Shown here: positions 1 to 6,900 of the stretch, one piece after another
Position numbering within the stretch: position 1 is the first letter of the stretch
Layout: each line of letters begins with the position of its first letter
Assembly: GCA_009785715.1 (NCBI GenBank)
Contig: WQVT01000006.1
Span: 1-19,583 of the forward strand
Direction: 5' to 3'
DNA length: 19,583 nucleotides
Origin: Acidimicrobiaceae bacterium
GTDB lineage: Bacteria > Actinomycetota > Acidimicrobiia > Acidimicrobiales > Palsa-688
Notes under the pieces: generated by a model
The model's input: only the letters and a program-made list of their open reading frames with translations
Told to the model about the DNA's origin: nothing
The model's database searches: none
Made by a program: the position numbers and the translations under genes

Positions 1-105
1 CACGGACCCCGATGGCACCTGCAGGTCGATGCCGTCAACGGCGGTCAACTCGCCGAAGCGCTTGGTGAGCCCGTGCGTGACGACGGCAAGGTCGGAATCC
101 TCCAT
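1..105 (-). CDS. ABC transporter ATP-binding protein, N-terminal fragment
   Basis: First 35 codons of a gene running leftward out of the window. The translation from the ATG at 105-103 contains LTKRFGELTAVDGIDLQVPSG, the usual first strands of an ABC ATPase domain (A-loop aromatic F, then the strand leading to Walker A). Walker A itself lies outside the window. A good ribosome binding site (AAAGGAG at 118-112) sits 6 nt before the ATG. The start resembles DrrA-type drug or lipid exporter ATPases, whose permease is normally the next gene; that is inference. The gene is divergent from the tetR at 196, and a near-perfect palindrome lies between them, so repression by that TetR protein is likely. 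Confidence 0.85.
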   Translation of the reverse strand, partial: MEDSDLAVVTHGLTKRFGELTAVDGIDLQVPSGSV

Positions 106-120
106 GCCCTTCTCCTTTCT

Positions 121-142
121 GTCGCAGTAAACTTACTGTGAC
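121..142. promoter_or_regulatory. Palindromic operator between divergent ABC and tetR genes
   Basis: A 22-bp imperfect palindrome. CAGTAA at 125-130 and TTACTG at 133-138 are perfect 6-bp arms around AC, and the outer GTC at 121-123 pairs with GAC at 140-142, so 9 of 10 arm positions match. On the minus strand TTGCAG (159-154) is followed after 17 nt by TAAGTT, a plausible -35/-10 pair whose -10 lies inside the palindrome. Binding there would block transcription of the ABC gene. Size, symmetry and position are typical of a TetR operator. The binding protein is inferred from adjacency. Confidence 0.7.
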
Positions 143-195
143 TATAAATATTCTGCAACTGAAATTTTGCGTGTGGGAGCGCTACGCTGGTCCCA

Positions 196-270
196 GTGCA
201 GAACGACCCGGTGCAGAACGACCCGGTTCAGGACGGCCCGATTCAGGACGGCCCGGTGCACGACGACGCG
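196..270 (+). repeat. 15-bp tandem repeat, five units, at the 5' end of tetR
   Basis: Units begin at 196, 211, 226, 241 and 256. The first two are identical (gtgcagaacgacccg). The third and fourth differ from each other only at the first base, and the fifth is diverged. In frame they encode (V/M/I)Q(N/D)(D/G)P pentapeptides. The repeat contains several possible GTG starts, so copy-number change would alter the N-terminus without changing frame. Confidence 0.85.
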
Positions 271-1209
271 ACCTGGCCCCCGGACGCCGACGTGCCCGGC
301 AGGTTCGGCGAGGAATGGACCGCCGAACCCGACGGGATCGGGGGACCCCGGCTCGAGAGCCTCAGGGAGCGCAAGAAGCGCCAGACGCGTCAGCTGATCT
401 CCGACACCGCGACCGCCCTGTTCCTCGAGCGGGGCTTCGACGACGTGCGCATCTCCGAGGTGGCGGAGGCGTGCGGCATCTCCGAGAAGACCGTCTACAA
501 CTACTTCCCGACGAAGGAATCGCTGATGCTGGACCGGGAGGAGGCCATGACGGCGGCCATCCGGCGGGCCCTCGGACCGGGGGCACCGTCCCGGATCTCC
601 CCGATCGAGGCGGCCGTGCAGCTCATCGAGGCCGACCTGGACCGACTCGACGACGAGTGGTCGGGCGACCCGGCGCTCGATGTCACGCTCGTCCACCGAT
701 TCCACGACCTGATCGAGACCACGCCTTCGCTGCGGGCGGCGCAACGGGACATGACCGACCGGCTGGTGCAGGTGGCCGCCGAGGCCATGGCCAGCCGGGC
801 CGGCGTGGACCCGGGCGATCCCGAGCCGCAGATCGCCGCCAACGCCATCCTCGGTCTGTGGCGGGTCCAGTTCGCAGCCATCAGACGGCTCTCGGACGGA
901 TCGATCCCGCCGTCGGCGATCAAGGAGCAGGTGATCGCCGAGGTCCGGCGCGCGGCCCGGCTGATCGACACCGGCCTTTGGTCGTTCGGGCTGGCGGTGC
1001 AGGGATCGAGCGGCCGGGATCAGCTCAAGGCGGCGGCCGACGCCGCCAACGAGGCCCGCAAGCAGGTGCTCACCGCCATCCGCCAGGCGCGGGATGCGTG
1101 GCACCAGGTCAAGGCGGAAGCCCAGGGCGGCGAGGCGGATCCCGACCCCGACACCAGGGATCTGCGCCGTCTCGCCAGGCAGGACCGCCGGGGTCGACAG
1201 CGCCGCTAG
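196..1209 (+). CDS. TetR-family transcriptional regulator
   Basis: A 337-aa regulator. A helix-turn-helix domain spans about residues 57-115, with the hallmark ISEVAEACGISEKTVYNYF, followed by a helical ligand-binding domain. The C-terminus is extended and charged (about residues 275-337), longer than the usual 190-230 aa for this family. The N-terminus is also unusual: about 50 residues precede the HTH, and the first 25 are a pentapeptide repeat (QNDPV-like). The GTG at 196 has no Shine-Dalgarno sequence but lies 7 nt after TACGCT (183-188), which fits a leaderless start. The in-frame GTG at 211 inside the repeat is an alternative. It probably represses the divergent ABC gene and perhaps itself through the 121-142 palindrome. 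The ligand is unknown. Confidence 0.88.
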   Translation: MQNDPVQNDPVQDGPIQDGPVHDDATWPPDADVPGRFGEEWTAEPDGIGGPRLESLRERKKRQTRQLISDTATALFLERGFDDVRISEVAEACGISEKTVYNYFPTKESLMLDREEAMTAAIRRALGPGAPSRISPIEAAVQLIEADLDRLDDEWSGDPALDVTLVHRFHDLIETTPSLRAAQRDMTDRLVQVAAEAMASRAGVDPGDPEPQIAANAILGLWRVQFAAIRRLSDGSIPPSAIKEQVIAEVRRAARLIDTGLWSFGLAVQGSSGRDQLKAAADAANEARKQVLTAIRQARDAWHQVKAEAQGGEADPDPDTRDLRRLARQDRRGRQRR

Positions 1210-1249
1210 AGGGCGCGAACCAGAATCAGGTAGTTCACGCGCAGAACTG

Positions 1250-1257
1250 TTAGCTAA
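1250..1257. promoter_or_regulatory. Palindrome TTAGCTAA just before marR
   Basis: A perfect 8-bp palindrome ends 3 nt before the marR ATG at 1261. AT-rich short palindromes overlapping the promoter and start of marR genes are typical MarR operators. The same bases supply -10-like hexamers (TTAGCT at 1250-1255, TAAGCT at 1255-1260), so binding would occlude RNA polymerase. The autoregulatory role is inferred. Confidence 0.45.
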
Positions 1258-1260
1258 GCT

Positions 1261-1788
1261 ATGTCAATGACCTCGTCGACCCGGCCCGACGCCGCTGCCC
1301 CCGACGCCGGATCTACGGTCGACGAGGTCACCCCTCCCTCGCTCGATGATCCCGATCCGCTGCTACTCGCCGCGGTGCGCGCCCTCGCCCGCGCGTCACG
1401 CCTGCTCGAGCGGGCATCCAGCGAGCTCAGCCTTGCCCATTACCGGGTCCTCGCCGCCATCGCCTCGGGGGATGTGCGCGCCACCCGCATCGCCGCCCGC
1501 CTGGCGGTGGGCAAGCCGGCCATCAGCGCGGCGGTGGAGTCGCTGTGCCAGCGGGGGCTGCTCGCACGCTCGGTCGTGAAGGGAGATCAGCGCGCCGCCG
1601 CCCTGCACCTGACGCCGTCGGGACGCGCCGTCCTCGACCGGGTGGAAGCCGAGATGACCCGGCAGCTGAGCGAGCTTTCGACACACATGCCCGAGCCCCG
1701 CCAGCTCTTCGAGTCGCTCGTATGGCTCGACGCCGCGATCGAGGCGGACCTCGCGGAGCGCGCCGCCACCCGCGGCGGGACCCGTTGA
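1261..1788 (+). CDS. MarR-family transcriptional regulator
   Basis: A 175-aa protein with a MarR winged-helix core. Residues 57-98 form the helix-turn-helix (LSLAHYRVLAAI, then VGKPAISAAVESLCQRGLL), and 102-118 form the wing with the conserved KGDQRAAALHLTPSG pattern. About 30 disordered residues precede the dimerisation helix. No Shine-Dalgarno precedes the ATG at 1261. An in-frame ATG at 1267 lies 6 nt after TAAGCT and could be the start of a leaderless mRNA. The stop codon is shared with the TTG start of the next gene (TTGA at 1785-1788), so regulator and exporter are very probably one translationally coupled operon. The likely role is substrate-responsive repression of that exporter. Confidence 0.9.
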   Translation: MSMTSSTRPDAAAPDAGSTVDEVTPPSLDDPDPLLLAAVRALARASRLLERASSELSLAHYRVLAAIASGDVRATRIAARLAVGKPAISAAVESLCQRGLLARSVVKGDQRAAALHLTPSGRAVLDRVEAEMTRQLSELSTHMPEPRQLFESLVWLDAAIEADLAERAATRGGTR

Positions 1789-4700
1789 GCGGGGGCCCAC
1801 CGCCGGTAGCCGCAGCCCCCCACCAGAGCCGCTCGCAGGGCCCACCCGCCGGCTGGGTCCGGCGCCTGTGGGGCTACATGCTCCGCCAGCGGTCGGACAT
1901 GGTGCTCTCGCTCGTCGGCGCGGTCTGTGGCAGCGCCTCCCTGGCGATCGTCCCACTCGTCGAGCGTCAGATCATCGACCACGTCATCCTCCACCACAGC
2001 TCCCCCCTCGCGCCCTGGCTGATCCTCTTGATCGCCCTGGCCGCCGCCGGCTTCGCGTTCGCCCACCTCCGCCGCTATCGCGGCGGGCGGGTCGCGCTCG
2101 GCGTCCAGTACGCCCTGCGCTGCGCCATGCACGATCACCTCCAGGGCATGGACGCCGCCAACCTCGGACGGATGCCGACAGGCCAGTTGGTCGCAAGGGC
2201 CAACTCGGACGCCACCCTCGTCCAGGGGCTGCTCAACTTCTTCCCCACCATGAGCAGCAACGTCCTGCTGCTCGTCTTCTCGTTGGGCGTGATGCTGGCG
2301 CTCTCCCCGCTCCTGGCCCTCGTCAGCCTGCTCATCACGCCCGCCGTGCTGATCCTGTCCTACCGCATGCGCCGGCGGGTGTTCCCCGCCTCCTGGGACG
2401 GCCAGCAGCGGGAAGGGGACGTGATCCAGATCGTCGACGAGGACATCAACGGCGTCCGCGTGGTCAAGGCATTCGGGCAGGAACAGCGCGAGCTCGAGCG
2501 CGTGACCGAGGCGTCGGTGGCCCTCTACGGCTCCCAGATGCGGGCGGTCCGCCTCCAGGCCCGGTTCCAGCCGATGCTGCAGGCGATGCCGGCGCTCGGC
2601 CAGGTCGCCATCCTCGCCCTCGGCGGCTGGCTTGCCCTGCACCATCGCATCTCGCTCGGGACCTTCCTCGCGTTCTCGAGCTACATGACGCAGATGGTGG
2701 GTCCCGCCCAGCGCCTCGCCGGGGTACTCACGATCGGCCAGCAGGCGCGCGCCGGCGTGGAACGGATCTTCCAGCTCCTCGACCTGGCCCCCGCCATCGC
2801 CGACGCCCCCGATGCCGTGGAGCTCCCGGCGGTCCGTGGCGACATCACCTTCGCCGACATCGACTTCTCGTACGGGGAGGCGGAGGAGGGCCGGCCCGAG
2901 CTCGCGCTCGCCGGCTTCGACCTCGAGATCAAGGCCGGGGAACGGGTGGCCCTCGTGGGGCCGAGCGGGAGCGGCAAGTCGACGGCGGCGCTCCTGCTCT
3001 CGCGCTTCTACGACCCCGACCGTGGCATGGTCAGCGTCGACGGCCACGACCTGGCCGGCGTCACGCTCCACTCGCTGCGCCGTCAGATCGGGGTGGTGTT
3101 CGAAGAGAGCTTCCTCTTCTCCGAGTCGGTCCGGGCCAACATCGCCTACGGCCGACCGGACGCCGGCGACCCCGAGATCGAGGCGGCGGCCCGCATCGCC
3201 CAGGCCCATGAGTTCATCGAGGCGCTTCCCCGCGGCTACGACACGGTGGTCGGTGAACGGGGACTCAGCCTCTCGGGGGGCCAGCGCCAACGGATCGCGC
3301 TCGCCCGGGCGATCCTCACCGACCCCCGGATCCTGATCCTCGACGACGCCACCAGCGCGATCGACGCCCGGATCGAAGCGGCGATCCACGACGGCCTGCG
3401 CGACGTGATGGAAGGTCGGACCACCCTTCTCGTCGCCCATCGCCGCTCGACGCTGCACCTCGCCGATCGGATCGTCGTCGTCGAGGGCGGTCGGGTCGTG
3501 GAGACCGGGACCCACGAGGAGCTTGCCCGGGAGAGCGCCCGCTACCGCAGCCTGCTCTCCGGACTGGAGGAAGCCGATACCGATCCGGAGGCGGCAGACG
3601 GACGGATCGAGGCGCTGGCGACGATCACCGCTTCGGCCTGGGCGGCACCCCGGCCCGCGGGCGACGAGCCGGCCGGCGCCCTCCGGCTGGCGGGCGTGCG
3701 CCCCGCCAGCGTCGGCTCCGGGCTCAGGGGAGGCGGCGGGGGGCGGGGCGGCTGGCGGATGAACCTCGCGCCCACCCCGGAGCTGCTGGCCCGGGTGGCG
3801 GCGCTCCCCCCGATCCGCGACACCCCGACGATCGACCTCCGAGCAGAATCGCGCCAGGATCGCTCGTTCAGCCTGGGCAGCATCGTCCGGGAGTTCCGCC
3901 GCCCGCTGCTCGTCGGCCTGGCCCTCGTCGTCCTCGACGCGCTGGCGTCGCTGCTCGGCCCGGTCCTGATCAAGAGCGGCGTGGACAGCGGGGTGCGACA
4001 GGGATCGGAAGCCGCGCTGTTCCTCGCCTCGGGGATCTTCCTCGTCGTGACCCTCGCCGATCTGTTCAACGAGGTCGGCGAGACGTTCATCACCGGACGG
4101 GCGGCGCAGCGGATCATGCTCTCGCTCCGGATCCGGATCTGGGCCCAGCTCCAGCGCCTCTCGCTCGACTACTACGAGAACGAGATGTCCGGGCGGATCA
4201 TGACCCGGATGACCACCGACGTCGACCAGTTCGAGTCCCTCATCGAAAACGGCTTGCTCTCGGCGCTGGTCTCCCTCGTCACCTTCGTCGGCGTGGGCAT
4301 CGCCCTGCTCGTGCTCAACCCCACACTCGGCGCCTGGACGCTCACCGTCGTGGTGCCCCTCGCCTTCGCCACCGTCGCCTTTCGGCGCCGGGCGGCCAGC
4401 CTCTACGACCTGGCCCGCGAGCGGGTCGCCGTGGTCAACGCCGACTTCCAGGAGAGCATCGCCGGAATCCGCGAGTCGCAGGCGTTCGTCCACGAGGACG
4501 AGACCATCGCCCGCTTTCACCGGATCGGCCGCGACTACCTCGAGGCGCGGGTGGCCGCACAGCGCCTGGTGGCCACCTACTTCCCCTTCGTCCAGTTCCT
4601 CTCGGGGGTCGCCGACGCGGTCGTGCTCGGCGTGGGGGCGGGGCTGGTCGCCTCGGGGCACCTGGCACCCGGCGCGCTCATCGCCTTCATCCTCTACATC

Positions 4701-5714
4701 GACCTGTTCTTCTCCCCGATCCAACAGCTGTCGCAGGTCTTCGACTCCTGGCAGCAGACCCGCGTCTCGGTGAGCCGCATCTCCGACCTGATGCAGCTCG
4801 ACCCGCTCACCCCGGCCGCAGCCGACCCCGAACCACTCGGCCGGCCGGAGGGTTCGATCGCCCTCGACGACGTCCACTTCACCTACCCCGCGGCGCCGGG
4901 CCAGCTGGGCGTTATTCGGCCCGAGCGGCCCCGACCCGAACGGCAGGGCCCGCGCGATCCCCGGCTGCTCCATGCCCCCGACGCGGCAGCGGTCCGGCTG
5001 CCCGAGGCGCTGCGGGGGATCGACCTCGCCGTGCGGGCCGGGGAGACGGTGGCACTCGTCGGGGAGACCGGGGCCGGCAAGTCGACGGTGATGAAGCTGG
5101 TCGCCCGTTTCTACGACCCGACCTCCGGCGCGGTCCGCCTCGACGGCCGGGACCTGCGCCGCCTCGATCTCACCGAGTTCCGCTCGTGCCTCGGCTATGT
5201 CCCACAGGAGTCGTTCCTCTTCACCGGCTCCATCCGCGACAACATCGCCTACGGGCGCCCCGAGGCGGACGACGCCGACGTGGAGGCCGCCGCCCGGGCG
5301 GTCGGCGCCCACGACTTCATCGCCGGGCTCCCCGGTGGCTACCACCACCAGCTCGCCGAGCGCGGCCGGTCGCTGTCCGCCGGCCAGCGTCAGCTGATCG
5401 CCCTGGCGCGTGCCTCGCTGGTCCACCCCGCGGTGCTGCTCCTCGACGAAGCCACCGCCAACCTGGACCTCGCCACCGAAGCCCGGGTGGCGGCCGCGAT
5501 GGCGCGGGTGTCGAGCGGGCGCACCACGATCGTCATCGCCCACCGGCTCCAGACGGCCAAGGGGGCAGACCGGATCGTGGTCCTCGATCACGGGCAGGTG
5601 GTCGAGGTCGGCTCCCATGAGGAGCTGCTCACCCGTGGCGGGCGCTACGCCACGATGTGGGAGGCGTTCGAGCTCCTCGGGGCCCGGGGACACGCCGAGC
5701 GAGAACCGGCCTAG
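1785..5714 (+). CDS. Fused heterodimer-type ABC exporter (TMD-NBD-TMD-NBD)
   Basis: One 1309-aa polypeptide carries two complete half-exporters. TMD1 spans about residues 30-320 and NBD1 345-575. A Gly/Ala-rich linker covers 595-700, then TMD2 (700-985) and NBD2 (1020-1290). NBD1 has Walker A GPSGSGKST (392-400) and signature LSGGQ (496-500). Its Q-loop Gln is Glu440 (VFEESFLF), and its Walker B ends D520-D521 instead of Asp-Glu. NBD2 has Walker A GETGAGKST (1093-1101), Q1141, signature LSAGQ (1197-1201) and the canonical D1221-E1222. The degenerate composite site (NBD1 Walker B plus NBD2 signature) and the competent one match the asymmetry of TM287/288 and BmrCD-type exporters. A roughly 38-residue Arg/Pro-rich insert (1036-1073) follows the NBD2 A-loop. 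The TTG start at 1785 overlaps the marR stop. The first ATG (1878) would remove the N-terminal elbow helix, so TTG is preferred. Multidrug or lipid export is likely; the substrate is unknown. Confidence 0.9.
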   Translation: MSGGPPPVAAAPHQSRSQGPPAGWVRRLWGYMLRQRSDMVLSLVGAVCGSASLAIVPLVERQIIDHVILHHSSPLAPWLILLIALAAAGFAFAHLRRYRGGRVALGVQYALRCAMHDHLQGMDAANLGRMPTGQLVARANSDATLVQGLLNFFPTMSSNVLLLVFSLGVMLALSPLLALVSLLITPAVLILSYRMRRRVFPASWDGQQREGDVIQIVDEDINGVRVVKAFGQEQRELERVTEASVALYGSQMRAVRLQARFQPMLQAMPALGQVAILALGGWLALHHRISLGTFLAFSSYMTQMVGPAQRLAGVLTIGQQARAGVERIFQLLDLAPAIADAPDAVELPAVRGDITFADIDFSYGEAEEGRPELALAGFDLEIKAGERVALVGPSGSGKSTAALLLSRFYDPDRGMVSVDGHDLAGVTLHSLRRQIGVVFEESFLFSESVRANIAYGRPDAGDPEIEAAARIAQAHEFIEALPRGYDTVVGERGLSLSGGQRQRIALARAILTDPRILILDDATSAIDARIEAAIHDGLRDVMEGRTTLLVAHRRSTLHLADRIVVVEGGRVVETGTHEELARESARYRSLLSGLEEADTDPEAADGRIEALATITASAWAAPRPAGDEPAGALRLAGVRPASVGSGLRGGGGGRGGWRMNLAPTPELLARVAALPPIRDTPTIDLRAESRQDRSFSLGSIVREFRRPLLVGLALVVLDALASLLGPVLIKSGVDSGVRQGSEAALFLASGIFLVVTLADLFNEVGETFITGRAAQRIMLSLRIRIWAQLQRLSLDYYENEMSGRIMTRMTTDVDQFESLIENGLLSALVSLVTFVGVGIALLVLNPTLGAWTLTVVVPLAFATVAFRRRAASLYDLARERVAVVNADFQESIAGIRESQAFVHEDETIARFHRIGRDYLEARVAAQRLVATYFPFVQFLSGVADAVVLGVGAGLVASGHLAPGALIAFILYIDLFFSPIQQLSQVFDSWQQTRVSVSRISDLMQLDPLTPAAADPEPLGRPEGSIALDDVHFTYPAAPGQLGVIRPERPRPERQGPRDPRLLHAPDAAAVRLPEALRGIDLAVRAGETVALVGETGAGKSTVMKLVARFYDPTSGAVRLDGRDLRRLDLTEFRSCLGYVPQESFLFTGSIRDNIAYGRPEADDADVEAAARAVGAHDFIAGLPGGYHHQLAERGRSLSAGQRQLIALARASLVHPAVLLLDEATANLDLATEARVAAAMARVSSGRTTIVIAHRLQTAKGADRIVVLDHGQVVEVGSHEELLTRGGRYATMWEAFELLGARGHAEREPA

Positions 5715-5718
5715 ATCT

Positions 5719-5732
5719 GCGCCGCCCGGCGC
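5719..5732 (+). terminator. Weak hairpin after the ABC exporter gene
   Basis: GCGCC and GGCGC pair around GCCC, a 5-bp stem 5 nt after the exporter stop and before the convergent rrf2-family gene. There is no T-run, so it is at best a weak or Rho-assisted terminator. Confidence 0.3.
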
Positions 5733-5742
5733 TCCTCAGCTG

Positions 5743-5782
5743 AGCGGGTCAGCGGGTCAGCGGATCAGAAGATCAGCGGATC
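5743..5782. repeat. 8-bp tandem repeat, five units
   Basis: Units AGCGGGTC (5743, 5751), AGCGGATC (5759, 5775) and AGAAGATC (5767). The array covers the stop codon and last codons of the minus-strand Rrf2 gene, so copy changes would alter its C-terminal tail. Confidence 0.7.
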
Positions 5783-6234
5783 CGCGAGGTCCGGGCCTCC
5801 GGGTGCGAGGCGCGGCGGCGCACCTCCTCGGGCAGCTCCCCGGTCACGAGGTCGGCGATCGACACCCCTTCGAGCACCGAACGCAGGTTCTGCCGCAGCG
5901 CCACCCACACCGGTGCCAGGGCCTCGGCCGGCCCCTGGTAGGACACCTCGTCCGGTGGGACACCGCGCACGCTCGCCAGCGGCCCCTCCGTGGCCCGGAT
6001 GATGTCCGCCACGCTGATCCGCTCGCCGGGCCGGGCCAGCCAGTATCCCCCGTCGGTGCCCCGGCGGCTGTGGAGCAGCTCACGCTGGCGCAGGCCGGTG
6101 AGGATGCCCTCGAGGAACTTCGGGGGCAGCTGCTGGGCCTCGGCCAGCACCTCACCCGTCACCGGGCCGCCTCCCCGGGCGTGCAGCTCGACCAGGGCCC
6201 GGATGGCGTAGTCGGCGCGGGCGGAGATCTGCAC
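5773..6234 (-). CDS. Rrf2-family transcriptional regulator without cluster cysteines
   Basis: A 153-aa protein beginning MQISARADYAIRALVELHAR, the standard Rrf2 N-terminus. It has a winged HTH (LPPKFLEGILTGLRQRELLHS, residues 36-56) and the wing RGTDGGYWLARP (58-69). IscR/NsrR-type members bind Fe-S with three Cys near residues 90-105; here that stretch (VRGVPPDEVSYQ) has none and the protein contains no Cys at all. It therefore belongs with cysteine-free members such as CymR-like regulators, and any ligand is unknown. The GTG start at 6234 directly follows the TGA (6237-6235) of the phosphatase gene, so the two are co-translated. The target genes are not evident. Confidence 0.88.
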   Translation of the reverse strand: MQISARADYAIRALVELHARGGGPVTGEVLAEAQQLPPKFLEGILTGLRQRELLHSRRGTDGGYWLARPGERISVADIIRATEGPLASVRGVPPDEVSYQGPAEALAPVWVALRQNLRSVLEGVSIADLVTGELPEEVRRRASHPEARTSRIR

Positions 6235-6696
6235 TCAGACCGACGGCGGCAGGTACGTCGCCCGTATGAAGGATCCGTGACTGTGCTCCAGCACCCACGC
6301 ACAGCCCTTTGCCTGCTTGGGGTGATGGCCGAGGTCAACGCGGTCCTCGTCGGCCAGCGGGACCAGGACGTCGGGAATCACGTCCCCATGGGTGCAGAGG
6401 GCCACCTTCTCGTCGGCCAGCGCGCGGACGAGCGCGAGCGCCGTCGCCCCGGAGCCCTCGGCCAGGTCCTCGGTGATCTCCACGCTCAGGCCGAGCTGGC
6501 TGGCGAGCGGCTCCACGGTCTCGATGCAGCGCCGGTAGGGGCTCGCGAGCACCCGCTGCGGCGCGTAGGTCTGCAGCGCCTTCGGCAGCCCCAACGCCTG
6601 GCGACGGCCTTTGTCCGTGAGCGGTCGCGAACGGTCGTCCCCGTGCCACTCTCTCCGGCCCGCCGCTTGACCATGTCTGATGAGGATCACCGGCAC
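6235..6696 (-). CDS. Histidine phosphatase (SixA/MutT1 C-terminal-domain type)
   Basis: A 153-aa single-domain histidine phosphatase. Residues 5-11 (LIRHGQA) hold the RHG motif with His8 as the phospho-acceptor. Arg56 follows in ASPYRRC, and the second catalytic His is His103 in CTHGDVIPD. The sequence follows the C-terminal domain of mycobacterial MutT1 closely from memory: GDD..RPL near the start, C.TVEPLA-like, CT.G.VIPD, and a final KG..WVL. The matching Nudix half is a separate gene at 9687-9241. Alternatively it may be a SixA-like phosphohistidine phosphatase. The GTG start at 6696 lacks a Shine-Dalgarno sequence and lies 7 nt after CAAACT, suggesting a leaderless mRNA. It is the first gene of a two-gene operon with the Rrf2 gene. 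Confidence 0.87.
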   Translation of the reverse strand: MPVILIRHGQAAGRREWHGDDRSRPLTDKGRRQALGLPKALQTYAPQRVLASPYRRCIETVEPLASQLGLSVEITEDLAEGSGATALALVRALADEKVALCTHGDVIPDVLVPLADEDRVDLGHHPKQAKGCAWVLEHSHGSFIRATYLPPSV

Positions 6697-6900
6697 GGCG
6701 CTAGTTTGCCAGGCTTGCGTACCCCTTCGCTGCCCTCGCCGGGTTCCGTGGCCGGGGTATCACTGTGCGTGAGGAACCGGTCGCCATTGTGACTGTAGGT
6801 GGCAGGACGGGCCGGTCCGGCGACACCCGGAGCCTCGGGCTGGCGCCGTGTTGTCCTGGCCCCCTGCCGCATCGTCCGAGGCTCTACGCTGTCCGCCGAC

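Noticed and set aside
1587..5693. A 1368-codon open frame antisense to the ABC exporter
   Set aside because: It mirrors the exporter codons in very GC-rich DNA, has no domain and is rich in Gly, Glu, Asp and Arg as expected for an antisense shadow. The sense frame has full ABC motifs.
5410..6792. Plus-strand open frame across the rrf2 and phosphatase genes
   Set aside because: The opposite strand carries recognisable Rrf2 and histidine phosphatase proteins; this frame has no recognisable domain.
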